Positions 12,228 to 25,700 of a stretch of 64,000 nt of DNA are shown one piece after another. The stretch is from Notospermus geniculatus (taxonomy: Eukaryota > Nemertea > Pilidiophora > Heteronemertea > Lineidae). Each line of letters starts with the position of its first letter. The first letter of the stretch is position 1. A program made the position numbers and the translations under genes. Below the pieces are notes generated by a model. It did not search any database, had not been told where the DNA came from, and saw nothing but the letters and a program-made list of their open reading frames with translations. Where the stretch lies: the NCBI GenBank assembly GCA_002633025.1, contig NMRB01001229.1:64697-128696 (forward strand). The letters run 5' to 3'.

Positions 12228-12385
12228 ACGACGACGTTGTCTCAGAGCAAGACTTCCTTTTTCCAATGGTGCATGAGGACACCACGCATCGAGTGATCTT
12301 TTCAGCATTACATCAGTATCATCATGAACTAGGTCATTCTTTACAAGAAGACAATCAACATACATCTGTGTTAAACCTGAATTAA
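12228..12385 (+). CDS. Candidate terminal coding exon
   Basis: A textbook acceptor (GGGTTTCCCTTTTCCAG) precedes a frame that reads DDVVSEQDFLFPMVHEDTTH and ends LGHSLQEDNQHTSVLNLN before a TAA stop. The same frame is open upstream to about 12,037, giving about 115 codons without a stop, so the acceptor may be coincidental. No AATAAA polyadenylation signal was seen close downstream. No family is recognised. Confidence 0.25.
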
Positions 12386-15300
12386 TTCACTTAGTTACCT
12401 GTCTTTGTTTGTGAATTCGCCAATTTACCAATTATTGGATTCAAAGAGAGAACTTCTCAACTGGGATCCTCACATTTCACAATTACATGGCCATTTTGGA
12501 AGACAAAGTTAACATCCAGCTTTATAAGCGACACCTTAGGTTTCATAGCAGAGCAATCTTTCAATTTGTTTGAACGTTTAATTATGAAAATTACTCAAAT
12601 AGCAAAAAGCTGCACTTTGGTAAACCTCTCCTTTGAGCAGTTTTAATCCGGTGTCAGCCTCCAGGCAGGTGTTTTCGACAAACAGACTACAATTATCTGC
12701 AGAAACTGTCACAGTTCATGTCTTCCAACCTGGTCCCATGGGAGGTGATGACTCTTATTACATTATGACATAACCTGAAGCATATCGGTCATGCTTACCG
12801 TGTCACGAGGTTTGTACCCCAGTCTTCATCTGCTGACTCATGTGATGTTATTTGCTGAAATAATAATCGAAGTAGATCAAACAATTGGTTAAAACCACAT
12901 TAATCCGTACCGGAGTAGTTATTCTGCCGAGGTTAGAAAAAGTTAGGGCGCGGCTCAAAAGTAAAAGCTAACGGTGAAATTGACAAGTGCGTGCTGTTTA
13001 GGTGACAGATTTGGGGGAGGGGAGGGGCAGAGGGCGCAAGTATAAACGTTTTTGCAATACGGCAGCTTTCGTTCTATCCACAAGATTGGTGTTGGAGTTC
13101 AAGATCAAATCGACAAGTTGGCACTGTTTCGGAGGCAGAGGGTACGGAATTGGTCAAAAGAATTGCGAGCCATTCCATTCCATTCCATCCCAAACTTGTT
13201 CAAAGCAAGTCTGTATGTGTGCAACGTTACCATATTCCATCTATGAATCGGAACAGCGGTCTTGTTCATCATATCTTATGGCGAAGTCATCGTTTGTGGC
13301 AGCGACGCGATTCACTCTTGTAGATGATCATCTGTTTTCATTATGAGATGGTCCCTCTGCCGGCTTTGTCTTGGTGCATACACCAAGAGCATGGTGCATG
13401 TTTATCATGGACCACATTCATTCACCCGTTCATTATCATGCCATCGATTTCGTGGCTCATCCCTTGTATGGTTAGGAAAAACTTGCCACCTGATTTGACC
13501 TGTATAAACACATTTCTTTGATTCACTAATGCTTTGCTATTGATAGATTGTTATTGAATTTACTGTGCGATACTTGATGTAAAGTGACATCACACCTCGG
13601 TCATACAGTTGATATAAATGCTACGACAGCTGACAAAAGACATTGGCGCCAGAATTCTGCAACGTTTCACTTTTCAGTGACAAAATGCAATGGTTGGGCT
13701 ACGTGGAGTTGGAAAACACTCCGCTCTGGAAAATGCTACACTACAGGCCGAATTGCAAGCCTCTTCTGGTGAAGGTGTTTTCAACATAAAGGATAGAAGT
13801 TATAGTTGAAGACGGCCGAATGGCGAGGCATGAATATGTTCCTTTAAACGACTTTTGGCATTCTTCTGTCCATATCAAATGATGTTTTAGTTTCAGTCTT
13901 TTCCTCAGTAGAGCATGAATTGGTGATTTGTTTGTAAAAGGTGTTCATAGGTAACCTGATCAGGCATGATGGTGAAGATTACCACTTCTTAGATCTAACA
14001 TAGAAGAGACAAAAGCTTTGTGTGTCACAAAGATTGTCAAAAATGGTAAGCTTGCTATTTCAAAGCGATACTCATAGTCAAAGTTTCAATTGTTTGGTGT
14101 GATCTGTCAAAAAACGATCAGTAAGTTCAACGGTATCGATGTAAAATCTAACATGCAGGAAGGATCGGAAAACAAGGTCAAATTACAGCTTTTGATGAGT
14201 TAAGCCACTTATTTCGTCTTTGTCTTTGAAGGGTTAAACTACCGGTATAGAGTTCTCCTCTAATCATTCATGAGTGTACAAAACATGAAAGTTGCTTGGA
14301 TTCTGATACAAGCCGTAAAAAGTGATTGGTAAAACCAAGCTAGTAGGTCTTCAAGAATCATATTGTAACTTACTCAGCATTATTCAACAAACGTATTTTG
14401 TGTCACTTAGACATGTGTAATACGCTGACTAGAAAGAACTATCCTACTACCTCTTTTATGACTCAACATCACGTTAAGACGTTATTTTCTCAATTTGTGC
14501 GTGTCATCACTTTGTAAAAGTACAGAAGTATTATTTTCTGAAATACGTGTATGCTTCTACTTTGTATCTTCCAAAAGAAATGGTCCCTTTGACTTTCAAA
14601 CACAACATGAAAAGATGCTCACTTTCCGAAACTTTCGGCCTTGAAAACAAAGTTTGACAGGCCAGTATTTGCCCCGTACACCATCCATGTTGATACGGGT
14701 GCGTTGCAACCTTGTCATCCGCACACAAACGAGCTGAAGTGGAACCCAAAGAGTCACTGTAGAAGCCTCCTTAACTCTACAGCTAAAGGTAAACCTTAGA
14801 GTTCAGGAAGCTTCTAGAATACGGCCCGTGCAACTGAATGCATTGCACAATGTTTTGTAAGCCTAGGAATGATAGAAATTTAGCATGTAATCGCCAGTCT
14901 GTTGTCAGATCCTCTTACATGTGAACATACGTTACTACTGTAAAACAGAGCCATAGACAACAGTCCCCTGCTCTCGAAACGCTCATCACTGATCAATGAG
15001 TTCGGCGTCGATGACTAGAACTTGAAGAAGTCACTTTCAATACTTCGCCGATACATTGTGAACAGCGTTGATGCAACTGCCATAAAGAACTTAATATGTC
15101 ATGCAAAAGTTGGTGTGACACGGTTGGTCATGCGCCCTGAATCCTTTAGTATCTGACAGGTAAAGCTTCTCAATGATGACATCATCGTAACGCTATACCT
15201 AAGATTGGAAAAAAGATGCCATGACACGGCATCATCAAACTATCCCCAAAGGGGCTTAGACTACCTTTTTCTGAGCTTACAAAGATATCCCATTTTGGAA

Positions 15301-18300
15301 ATTTAATCCTTGGTACTTTTTTTGTAAACTTTGCAGAATGGATTAGGGATTTGATGATTAGGCAGGTGATTTGAACGACTTGATGTTCGTTTCAGTCGAA
15401 CCATCAGCCGAGGGCTTTTATTCTTCTCTAGTATTCCTTGCGCTGGGCAAGTCGCTGAAAAATTGATCGTATGAGTGGGCGACGATAAATAGTCGTCATC
15501 TCAAGTCGCCGGTGGCGACTCGCCCATAAACCCAACAGCTCCAGTCATTTCACGCCATCATCAAAACAATTTTCCCGTGAATATTACACCTATTGGTAAT
15601 AATTTTAATTCGGGGATGAGTTAAGTGAAGTTAAATGGAGCTTTAGTAATGATAGGTGATGACACGCGTGGCTTTATGACCGGGATTACAAACCCGTGCC
15701 CGTGAGAGATAACACTGGGAACCGCCAGAGGAGACGACCAACCATCTTTGAACTGATCGAAATAATTCGTCTGTGTGAGAAATTGTTCCGTGATTATTTC
15801 TGGATGATTATGTCTCCCCGGTACGGATGATGTTTCGTCGTATTGTTCGTCAGCGAAGATCATGAGTCACCTTGATGAGCGCCGTTCAAGTCATTTCCGA
15901 GATCATAAATCCGCTTCCTTCTCCAAGAGATTAGAAGATTCAATTGTGGTCATCATATTACGTGTTCGATCAACTTACATGGTCACCTGCACACAATTGG
16001 CGTTTAAGAAAATTTAGAGGGCAGTTAGTGACATATATCATAAGATGTTCACATCACAAGACAAGTTGCTTTGGTGGTCGCACCATTAAAGCTTGCCTGA
16101 CATTATTCATACCAATCATAGCTTGGCAAGTCTTGGATGTCTTCCCGTCTTGGTTTGGCCATCAGCATCTTCTTCTGTGAAAAAAAGAAGCTGTCGTATA
16201 TCAAACGTTTATCGAATACCACAGTCAACCAGTTTCAAATAGGCTAGGACATGTAGGATCTCACTCGATCATGTTGGAAGCTGGTAGGAAGACAACATTA
16301 TAAAATGCCTTACCCTCCGACCAAAGGGCTGAGGCACATTGAAGGACTTGGAAGTTTCCTGACGTTCCAACAGCCACAGGAAAGATGCCGTTAACAACGA
16401 CAACGTTAACTGTTCTGTCGATCCTTCGGGTCCAGAGTTGAATTCTGGATTCCGAACTGCACTTTCAACCTTTCTTGTACCTCTTCTCGCTGAAGCAAGG
16501 CGCTTTCGTTATTGTCGCCCCCCCCCCCCACATTTCTGCAGGGCTCCTAGCTTCATATTTCGTCATTTCTTTACGTTGCTCTTGTCAACGTCAACTGACC
16601 GTCAAAGCGCGGCAACAATTTGATGACTAAACCTAAGACCATATCTCCGATGTCTTCGCTGCTCGTAAAACTTGCTTACAAAATTGATACCATTTTCTTT
16701 GGTGTTCGTCCAAAGTGGACGGTTTAGGATATCGACTCGGACAGGATGCCGTGCTTCCTCCGTTTACATGCTCTTTTATCAGCCAATTAGGATAAGGTTG
16801 TTCTTTGGTGAAAGGGTTATGATTCATAGGTCGTCTAATGACTGCCTTTCAAACCGGCAATTTGAATGGTGATACTATGTTACAATGTCCAGTGAGGTAG
16901 CCGGTAAAAGCCGGACCGAGGGGAAATAAAGAAATTTTATAGTTTTCCTTTATTGTCTGTAGCCTGACACCAAGACGTTACTTTCTTTGAAGATCGTATG
17001 AATATCTGAACTCTGACATCAAGACGCTTCATGTAACTAGATATTTTAAGATTTTTTTCTTTATTTCCACACTAGAATTCAGACATCGAACGTACCTTAG
17101 CGGGAACAGCAAGTCAAACTTCCACCACTTCCCCTTTAAACATAACTAGTTGAAGATTTCGCGGCTGAGTCTGCAAAAATTCCAGTCAGGAGTTGAAGAA
17201 TGATGTATTGATTTAACTATCAGTCACATAATTCTATTAAAAGTCTTGCCGTCATTAAATTGGTCTCCTTTTAACTGTTCCGTTTGACGTATGGCTTTCA
17301 GTCGTCTCCTTCCACTTGTAAGTGAAACTGGTACAAATTGAACTTTCAGTCATTTTCTTTCTTGACGATATCTCGTGTGAGACAGGTGGGGACGGTCTCA
17401 TCCATCATCACATTGTCTACACGTCCATCTCAAAGCGTTTATGGTTTCTAATAGCGACCTTGCATATTAAGAAGATGATGAAAACGTGACCTGTGCATAT
17501 CGTGCAAGAACGAACGATCTTTGGAATGGTCTACTGCAGTAGTGCATGCATGCACGCACGTTAGGTTGATGTGTATTCAGCTACAGACCCTGTTTTACTT
17601 GACAGATAACGCTGCAGCAGCAGGATTTGTGGTTTTGTCGAATCCTACACTCGTCCCCAGTGCTCAGTTCGCAATAGGTATAGATCAACTAAACACTGGC
17701 ATAATTAGCGCCAAAAGTGAAGGATCATCAATAGATGGCACTGTTTGACGAGGGATCCAATCATAAGCCATCATTACATGTTCAACCACACTTTCTGATT
17801 GGCCAAGATACGTGTACAATATGTAGGCCTACACTGCACACTGTATATTCATACTCGCGGCAGATTCCCAGCGGGGATGCCCGAATCGGACAGCTAACGC
17901 CGTCTATTAGTGATACTTTCAGGATCGCATCAAGTGAAGCAGTTTCAGTGCGCTTTGGTGTCCTCAGAGGCAGATTTTTGTTCTTCTTTCTCAGGAGTAG
18001 GAAACAGTCGTATGTTCTCCTTCCACAAGTAGGAAGCAGGTTAATGTCCTCCTTCCACAAGAGCAGATAGAGAGGTATTTCCCGAGCCTGGCACAGGTAT
18101 CTACTAACAAAGGGAGTTTCCATTACTTTGATTCCTTCCTTCCACGAGAGCGTTCGACGTGCCTGATAATAAAAACACCAGGCTAACTGATGTGCCTATT
18201 ACTGAATTTGTCTTTGCAATGAGAAATCGAATACCATATTAAGGTTGGAGGAATATGATGAGTTCCCTAATCCTTCATATTGAAATATGAGCCAGGAGAA

Positions 18301-18583
18301 GATTAGGAAAGCTTAACTCGGATGCGACGTAATCCATGATGTCAATTTCTCTAAAGCTTGACCCTTGGGAGTTAGATTGAAGGGGTCCGTCCTCATCAGA
18401 GTTTCTTCATATTTCACTTTCTGTATATCAGAGTTTATTTTCGCTTTTTGTTCAGCTTGATTTTGATCAAGATGAAAATTCCGATAACTTGTGGTAGCGG
18501 AGACTTTTACCTTCTCGTTTGGTTTCTTTCACGAGTCAAGACCATTGCCTCATTACCGGTGTAAATGAGACGTCACGATATTA
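12386..18583. other. Non-coding stretch with small structured motifs
   Basis: I see no supportable gene. Contents noted: a G-quadruplex motif (13,013-13,034); an ATTCC microrepeat near 13,170; an imperfect foldback at about 14,759-14,827 with arms around AACTCTACAGCTAAAGG; a compact set of nested hairpins at 15,476-15,526; a poly-C run at about 16,520; and three degenerate copies of TCCTTCCACAAGAG between 18,018 and 18,150. Confidence 0.5.
13013..13034 (+). other. G-quadruplex motif
   Basis: Four G-runs (5, 4, 4 and 3) are separated by loops of 1, 1 and 4 bases on the plus strand. This meets the usual G3+N1-7 rule for an intramolecular quadruplex. No gene start can be linked to it. Confidence 0.6.
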
Positions 18584-18730
18584 CGGAGGTTTAGAAATCA
18601 AACGATAAACGTAAACGTTATCGACAACAATTTTTGTACCAAAAATGCAATATAAGATCTGGTGAATGTGTAGTATGAAAAATAACGTTGTGGTAAAGTT
18701 TACGCTGATCGTTTGATTTCTGAGCCTCCC
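18584..18730. mobile_element. MITE with TA target duplication (family 1, copy 2)
   Basis: This 147-bp element is flanked by TA at 18,582-18,583 and 18,731-18,732. The left end CGGAGGTTTAGAAATCAAAC is identical in style to the copy at 8,413. The right end is GTTTGATTTCTGAGCCTCCC. Its interior is the reverse complement of the interior at 8,413, for example GCAATATAAGATCTGG here against CCAGATTTTATATTGC there. The element is therefore inserted in opposite orientation. Confidence 0.85.
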
Positions 18731-18732
18731 TA

Positions 18733-20686
18733 TTCACCAGGAACAATACAAGAGCGATGAGGTGTTTTTTCTTCCTTTGCTTCCTGCGTCATCACTAGGT
18801 GGCGTATTTGGTCCTGGTCATAAACATTGGGTTAAATAAGCATAAATAAATCAAGATTTAGTTACTACTGAATATATCGATTGAAAAATTGATTGATTTT
18901 CGCATTTGAAAACCATAATTTTTCATTTTGACGTCTGGACAATCGGCAGATCTGGTTTACATAGACGGGATCGGCCGCCGCAGACGTGACGTCATTTGGA
19001 ATTCGTCTCGCACCTGCCGTTTTGAATTATCCGGCTGCCTCGGGCCACATCTATGGTTATTAGAAATTCTGTATTTTATTCAATCATCCGATCAATCAAA
19101 TTCCGGTCACTTCTATGAGTTACTGTCGTCGTTATAACACAACTTATCACATTGTGGTTTTAATTGCACGAGGCGGCGAGAGTCAGGGGCACGACGGCGA
19201 ACAGTACATCGCTTTCTTACCATGCACAGGGCGTCCTTTCTAATAAAAATCAAACATTTTTTTCATTCATCAAATCTTGTCAGTTATCTTTTGTCTAGTT
19301 TTGACTGGGTTAAGGTGACAACATTTCCATTATCTGTTATTGATGAGCACATCTTCAGTCTCGGCGCATCACCGGCATTGTGTTCACGGCGACAGCTTGA
19401 TTGCGACACCGCCGAGGTGACAATGTGAATGTCACCACATGATATGATTAAAGGTAAATGTCAGCCTTGTTTGACTCTGGGGACAACACCTTGGTGACAT
19501 GGTTTCACATCTGAAACTGAAATTGTAGGTTTTTATTTCAACTGGTATTCTTAAGCAATGATTACATGCATTGAAGCTTTTTTCTAAGATCTGATTCCAT
19601 GATGGAATTGTTCTTGAGTTGAATTTCTCATTCTTATTCCTGATTCAGAATTCTGCACTCTGTTCCTCCCTCAGCTCAGACATGTCAGAACTCTCCAGTA
19701 ACACGCATCTGAATCACACACAACGCCAGTGAAACGCCAAGTTGTTTCGTCAGTGTATTGCCAGACGGCGCCACTGAACTCACTCGGCCAACATTCCTCC
19801 AAGCCATGAGATACCGAAAGAAGAGCCAGGAAATCCGTAACACTTACACAAGGTTGACCTGTGTGACTTGAGCTCTTTAACTCCCGACCCCCTCTCGATT
19901 CTTCCAATGACGTAACCAGTCATGAAATCTGAGCTCTGATCCCGGCACTGATCGACGTTACACCGGGGAAGCAGACAAGTAATGAAACTCAAATCAGTGT
20001 CTCATCGTAGAATCAGCTTTCCAAATATTACAAGTTGCATGATTCGTAAAACAGGGTTGGAAAACAGATGTGCGTTTTGCCGCGAATTTATTCAAATCAT
20101 AGGTACATCTACGTCACAAGTAACTGTTCGCGTTGGGGTTGAGGTGAAGCTGCAAAAAGTCTCTTGGACCAGTGTCGAACCCTTTCTTTCTGATACGAAA
20201 TCAAATATCTATTTTCTGTTGAAAATTCGTCCTATCCATAAGACCTCGGCATAGATTAGGCCTTGCAAATCATAAGATTTTAAAAAATTGGTTTGGTCAT
20301 TGGGGGACGTTGAAGGCATGAACCCCAAACATGCCATCCGCGTTCGAACATGGGCGTCACTTGCATTGCCAGACTCCATGCCAGAAAGCGTCTTAACTTC
20401 CGACCGTGACTAGTTTTCCACCTGCCATCAGATGGCAAGTGAAATCCTAGCGAAGGTCAGAAGTCAAGACACATCTTATATACGGCATTGTGAGACATGA
20501 GTTTCATGGGTTTGGTGGGACAGACTGACAATTATTTTTACATTTTCATCTTCACCAACAGAGGGTGAATTCAAGTTTTTCTTCCCAATTTGATGTCTTC
20601 TGACTTTGGGAAGAATTAATATTTTAGCGAGTGGCCCATGATGATCCCTCAGGACTTTTTCGGAAAGTAGAAACATTCGCTGTGCC
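18733..20686. other. Non-coding stretch
   Basis: I found no gene, repeat or element here that I can support. Open frames are short and overlap on both strands. Confidence 0.5.
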
Positions 20687-20840
20687 GACACCAGGGGTAG
20701 CGAGCATAAAGGGGTCGTAACCCTACGTCAGGCCTAAGCCAGGCGTAGTGCTGGTCGATGCCCTATCCTCGACAAGCACTACGCCTGGCTTAGGCCTGAC
20801 GTAGGGTTACGACCCCTTTATGCTCGCTACCCCTGGTGTC
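20687..20840. repeat. Perfect 66-bp inverted repeat (foldback)
   Basis: The arms 20,687-20,752 and 20,775-20,840 are exact reverse complements over 66 bp, around a 22-base spacer that itself contains GTCGA/TCGAC. The arms start GACACCAGGGGTAGCGAGC and contain AGGCCTAAGCCAGGCGTAG. No mismatch is seen. RNA read through it would form a long duplex, and DNA could extrude a cruciform. It is either a foldback/MITE-type element or an assembly artefact. No target-site duplication could be found at the edges. Confidence 0.9.
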
Positions 20841-21824
20841 ACCCAATAACAGCGGCCTGTGATCTTCACGTGTGGCATTGTGTTGTCTCTCGTCTACCAG
20901 AACAGACAGTATCTCCCGGGGCTCTGATTGGTCGAAATGACTGACCATGTGACCGAGCAAATCCATGACGTCCCTTCAAATGGCTTGTAGGCCCAGCCAC
21001 ATCGTTGTTTGACAGTATTACGCCTGGCATCGGACGTTGGATCTTTCTACCAGACACACCAGAGTTGGCTCCTGACTGCGGCCGGCGTCTCACACCACAA
21101 GGAGGAGCTTTTCTCTTATTGATACTAATGACTGTGTTGTTTGAAGGGAATTGTCTTTGGAAGGTTCGATGTGTCTCTTATGGCACACAAAACAATACTG
21201 ACTCATCTCTGCAGATGTTCATTAGCAATTACATTATCCTAAATCGCTCAGGTTTTCCAATATTTTGATGGTCGCACCTGAGCAATTAATGGCCTAACTT
21301 ATTACTCTTTTGTCGGCTGTATACGTTGTGCACTCGCCTTAGCAAAACCTCTGCAGTTGTAGGGGTGGACAAAGTTGGTCAGGGGTGGGCTCGGAGGTGG
21401 TGGTGGAGGTGGTGCCGGGAGGTACAAGGATGTGCATACTATGCAATAAAATTAAAGGGTTAATGATAATTAAGAACTGTATCAGGCTTTTTTCAGAGGG
21501 AACAGGTTTTCCGCTACATTATGCAGGAAACCAGGCTTAAATTGGTTGAGAAACGTCTGAGTTATACCAATTTTTGTGAAAAAAAAGTCAAAGTGGAGAA
21601 AACGGCAAAAACGGGTTTGATTTCCAATGCATTATCCTATTAAAAGCTGTTGAAAAAGTCCAATTACCTTCATTATTACAACAGATAATCACATTCTGTT
21701 TGCTGTTTTTGAAAGGGCTTTTATCATTTGATAACCACAAGAATTTTTGAAAAATCGGTTATTTTCACCTGAATCTGTTGGTACCAGTTTGCGACTTGTG
21801 ACCAATTCGCGCCACGCGATCTGG
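20841..21824. other. Non-coding stretch with a G-rich tract
   Basis: A G-rich tract at about 21,361-21,421 is dominated by GGGTGG and GGTGGTGGTGGAGGTGG. No gene is supported. Confidence 0.5.
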
Positions 21825-21833
21825 CATGTCTGG

Positions 21834-22757
21834 GGTAGACATTAACTAAGGAGCTGTAGAGGCATATGTCTAAAAATAGCCACCACGTGATAGAAACAGA
21901 ACCACGTGATAAGAATAGATCCACGTGGTTATTTTGGCGGGAAAATGGCTGAATTGGGAGGTGGGCGATTTGACAGACCGCCACCGCAGGCCTTTTGAGA
22001 ACCAAGATCTGACTTTATAAAGCGGTGTAAAATTGTTCAACTTGGAATGTTCTTTCAAAAAAGTTAATGTAACAACCATTTCGGAATGAATGTCCGGGGG
22101 TAGTTAAATAACCCCTTTTCTGCAGATATTTTTTAATAACACTGCGGTGCCAAATTTTATCCATATTCACGAATGTCTCTAGTACAGCAGACCCCTCCCA
22201 GCCGCAGCTGCCCTGGAGGTTTCTTTGGATGCCGTACACCCTGTATAGGCCTTGGCCTAATATAAATATTATGGTGACCGAAGTTTGACAAACAGGGGCA
22301 TAACTATAGCAAACAAATTTTTCCTCCAAAAGGTCATTTCTCCTCTTCAAGATGAGCTATTGTCTGATTGTGGTGTCAGATGTGGGGAAATGCATCTGAG
22401 AGAATCTAGATTTTCAATTTTTTTTGGGGGGGGGGNNNNNNNNNNNNNNNNNNNNNNNNNNNNNNNNNNNNNNNNNNNNCTAGCTACGCCCCTGGCAAAG
22501 AACGCAATTTTGCACAAGTGAAGTTGGAGGAGATTGCCCTTCTCACCACTACAAAGCTAAGAAGATTGAATAAATGAAGCCATCACTGTGTTATCGAAAT
22601 GTTATTCGTCGATAAACCAGGTGAACTCTCCATGTAAATACACCAAACACATAGCCACGTGGTCTTGTTGACAAATTATCTAAGCCAACTTCATGTTCTG
22701 ACGTCATTATCTCATTTGGAGGCATATGCCTCTACAGCTCCTTAGTTAATGTCTACC
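21834..22757. mobile_element. Mutator-like non-autonomous element with 9-bp TSD (element M1)
   Basis: The element is bounded by perfect 9-bp direct repeats, CATGTCTGG, at 21,825-21,833 and 22,758-22,766. The termini are exact inverted repeats of 35 bp beginning GGTAGACATTAACTAAGGAG. Just inside the left end, CCACGTG occurs three times (about 21,883-21,930), and CCACGTGGTC occurs near the right end. A 9-bp duplication is characteristic of the Mutator (MULE) superfamily, which is why I infer that class. The element spans an assembly gap, so its 924-bp length and interior are uncertain. No transposase is seen. Confidence 0.8.
22436..22479. other. Assembly gap (44 N)
   Basis: A run of 44 N directly follows a T8G11 homopolymer, a typical place for sequencing to fail. 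The true missing length is unknown. The gap lies inside transposon M1. Confidence 0.99.
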
Positions 22758-22766
22758 CATGTCTGG

Positions 22767-25700
22767 TGGCCTGCCCAGGAGGTGCTGCCATCTATACATT
22801 GTCCAGTCGTGGGCGCGAACGAAGTGGAGTACCATAAAACATGACAAGTTCTGAGCTTGTCCCGGATATGTTCTGGATCTGGGAATGGAGCAAAAAACGT
22901 CGACTGCCATGACACAATCGTATGTCGGCCTGGCTGTCTGTTGGAGGACTTGAGAATTGTCCACGTTCGCTCAGTTGGTGGAGCAGAGAGCTTCCAGTGC
23001 CAAACCACCGAGATGGATGCCTGTAGCTTTGCAGAAGATATCTTGTTCATAGTTTGTAGGCCTAATTTATCAGTCCACTGAATATTTAGGTCTATCATGT
23101 CTGTCTCTTGGCTGTGGTGGGTAGGTTGTCATAGCCAGGCAAGTCCATTTTTTTCAGATTTCAACTGACACTTTGTAAAGGCATTCATGTTAATGTGGGT
23201 GTAAAATATTAAATTGGTCATTACTTTGTGAAAATATCTTGATAATGTCTATTATCAAGTCCTATGATGCGGGGTGGTAATGGGAAATAGTTTTGACCTT
23301 TTTTTGTTGTTACTCGTATTTTTAAACAGGTGAGTCTGTGGAATTTGTAATAACCCTTTCAGTTCAAACCCATTCAGCATACACACAGAAAAATTTCTTT
23401 TGAGGCAATCTTTGGAACAAATGTGGCCCAGATGGACATTTTGCATTGCAAATCTCAGAAGTTTTTTACTCAGACAGCATGTCGCATGCATAGTGAATCA
23501 GGACACAAAGAACAAAATCATGGAAATTTTGTGTGATTGATGATGGTAGGAAGGCTATGATTGCATATCAAAAGGTACAATAGGTGTAATCGGCCAATCA
23601 CCTGTCGTGTCCTAGGGTTCACTGTGAAGAATAATAAGGTACACTGTGGAATACTTTGTGAAATGTGATTTATGTGAATGACAAGATTTTGATAATGTGA
23701 ACAGTCGTTGGCTTATTTTCTTCCCCCATTTCTTCCTTTGGGTCTTCAACTAAAAAGTATGGTTCTCTTTTTGTCAGCTTCCCCGTGGCTGGTGTACTTA
23801 GTGATGATATGCAAACCTGCATTAGTGTACATAGACATTCCCCCTTTAATATAAACTCATTTCCATGCCAAATTGCCTTCTTATGTCGGTTATGAGATAT
23901 ATACAAATTGCCCAAGGTATTTTGTGAGAAAGTTTGATGATATATAGTCATATTGGCACCGATTTAATGGTTTGCCTTCTCAGAAGGGATCTCACCTCAC
24001 CTTCCTGTGAAAATAACAATCAATTTTGGTCGGCACCTACCGTCACCCATCAATGAGATGAGACAACAAAAATTACAAAACGTGTAACCATCAAGCATGA
24101 CACGTCTAGTAGCCATTCTGTCTGTGTCAAGTCGAATTGCCTTGGGTCAAGTATTAGAGTCAGTGCATGTAATCTTCATAAAAACATGGTCTAGCCATCC
24201 TGAATTTCCTGTGTTCTACCTTGACAGAGAAACCACTGTCATAAGTAAATATCGTGTTATTTCCTTGCACTGCTGGGAGAATCACAGACTTGTTGGAAGC
24301 AAATTAAACCTTTCCTCTGGTCAATTAACGACGATAAAAATACAATAATTTTGGCGCCGAAGACCGAACCGGTCGAGTCTGTTCAGGAAACTGGTTTTCC
24401 TTCTTGGTCTGAACTCTTACATTATGGAAGAAAAACAAGAGTTGAAGTTGTTACTTTCAAATTAGTGAAAGATATATCTGGTGTCTCCTTGCCCTAATTA
24501 CACTCAAAACATACAGTCTGACTCCCGTGGCGAGAGATTTTTTCAAATTAGTGCATAGTGGTGCACTTTTATACACATGGACGTGTATTTAATTGGTCTA
24601 TAATTGCAATATGCTTGTGGTGTTTGCATTATTTATGACGGAAAGCAGCTCTCCTGATTTGGTTGATGGGGTTTCATAATCTAAACACTCATGTTCCCAT
24701 TAGTTTTTGAGCAAAATCTGCACGAAACCGTGTTTTTGAAAGAATTTGGAGGTCGGTATTACTACTTTGTAACCTGCTAGCATGGGTAGGCTGTCTGTAT
24801 TTGATAGTAGGCTGTCATGGCTTTAGAATTTCGGCCCACATTTACCTTGCTGCCAACATAGACACAGTGTGATGAAGCGAAAATACAAAATTCTTTCTAT
24901 AGACTTTTGAGGTTCAGTTTTCAATGCTTGATTTTACCTTTTATTATAAAATGTCAAAGATGCACTTGGGCAAAATTAGAAAATAATGATCCATTCTGGA
25001 GTCTTGTTCCGAAAATGTGGGATGTGCCTGAAGTTCTTTATAATTTCTCGCCAGAAATTATTCCGCATGTTTAAACTCAAAGATTTCACCACAGCTGTGG
25101 AGGTGTTATCACGTTCATAAAAAACGTCACGATGTCCCCCGCCGAGTTCAAATTATTGCTCCTGGAGTGTCCCCTAGTAACGGTGTTAGAGAAATCTGGC
25201 CTTCAGTGCTTAATTAGACGATGATTAGCAAGTTTTAATGACTGCCAACTAATTCTTTCTATTGGTTTTTACACCATGGTCTCTTACCCTTTAACTAGAA
25301 AAACAAACAGTTTTCTCCAAGTAGATGGGTGTCCATATGTTTGCATCTCTCAGAATCCTTCAGGCTGAAAATAGATTTTGTCCTCAATGAAACTCTAGGA
25401 GGCAGCTGGCATGTTTTTTGCGGTTATTTTTAACGGAGCAATTGTGATTGACCAGTCGAGCTGAAGATGGTCGGTTCTTGCCTTTCATATGGAATGCTAT
25501 TCCTCTGTCCTGCTCCGTGAAAATGAAGATGCACCATGAGTGAGATTGGTGTTTCCCCTAGGATAGGTTTCATATGAAAAAAGTGGAGAAAAACATCCTG
25601 TGACAGAGTTTTGGCCCAGAAGGCCCTCTTTTTTGATGAGATGTCATGCCACTGGTTTTAAGGACACCTCGATAGAGAATGTTTCCACTGATACTGCATG

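Noticed and set aside
22742-23098. 118-codon minus-strand ORF next to element M1 as a transposon protein
   Set aside because: It crosses the target-site duplication and both strands are equally open; no transposase or integrase motif is visible.
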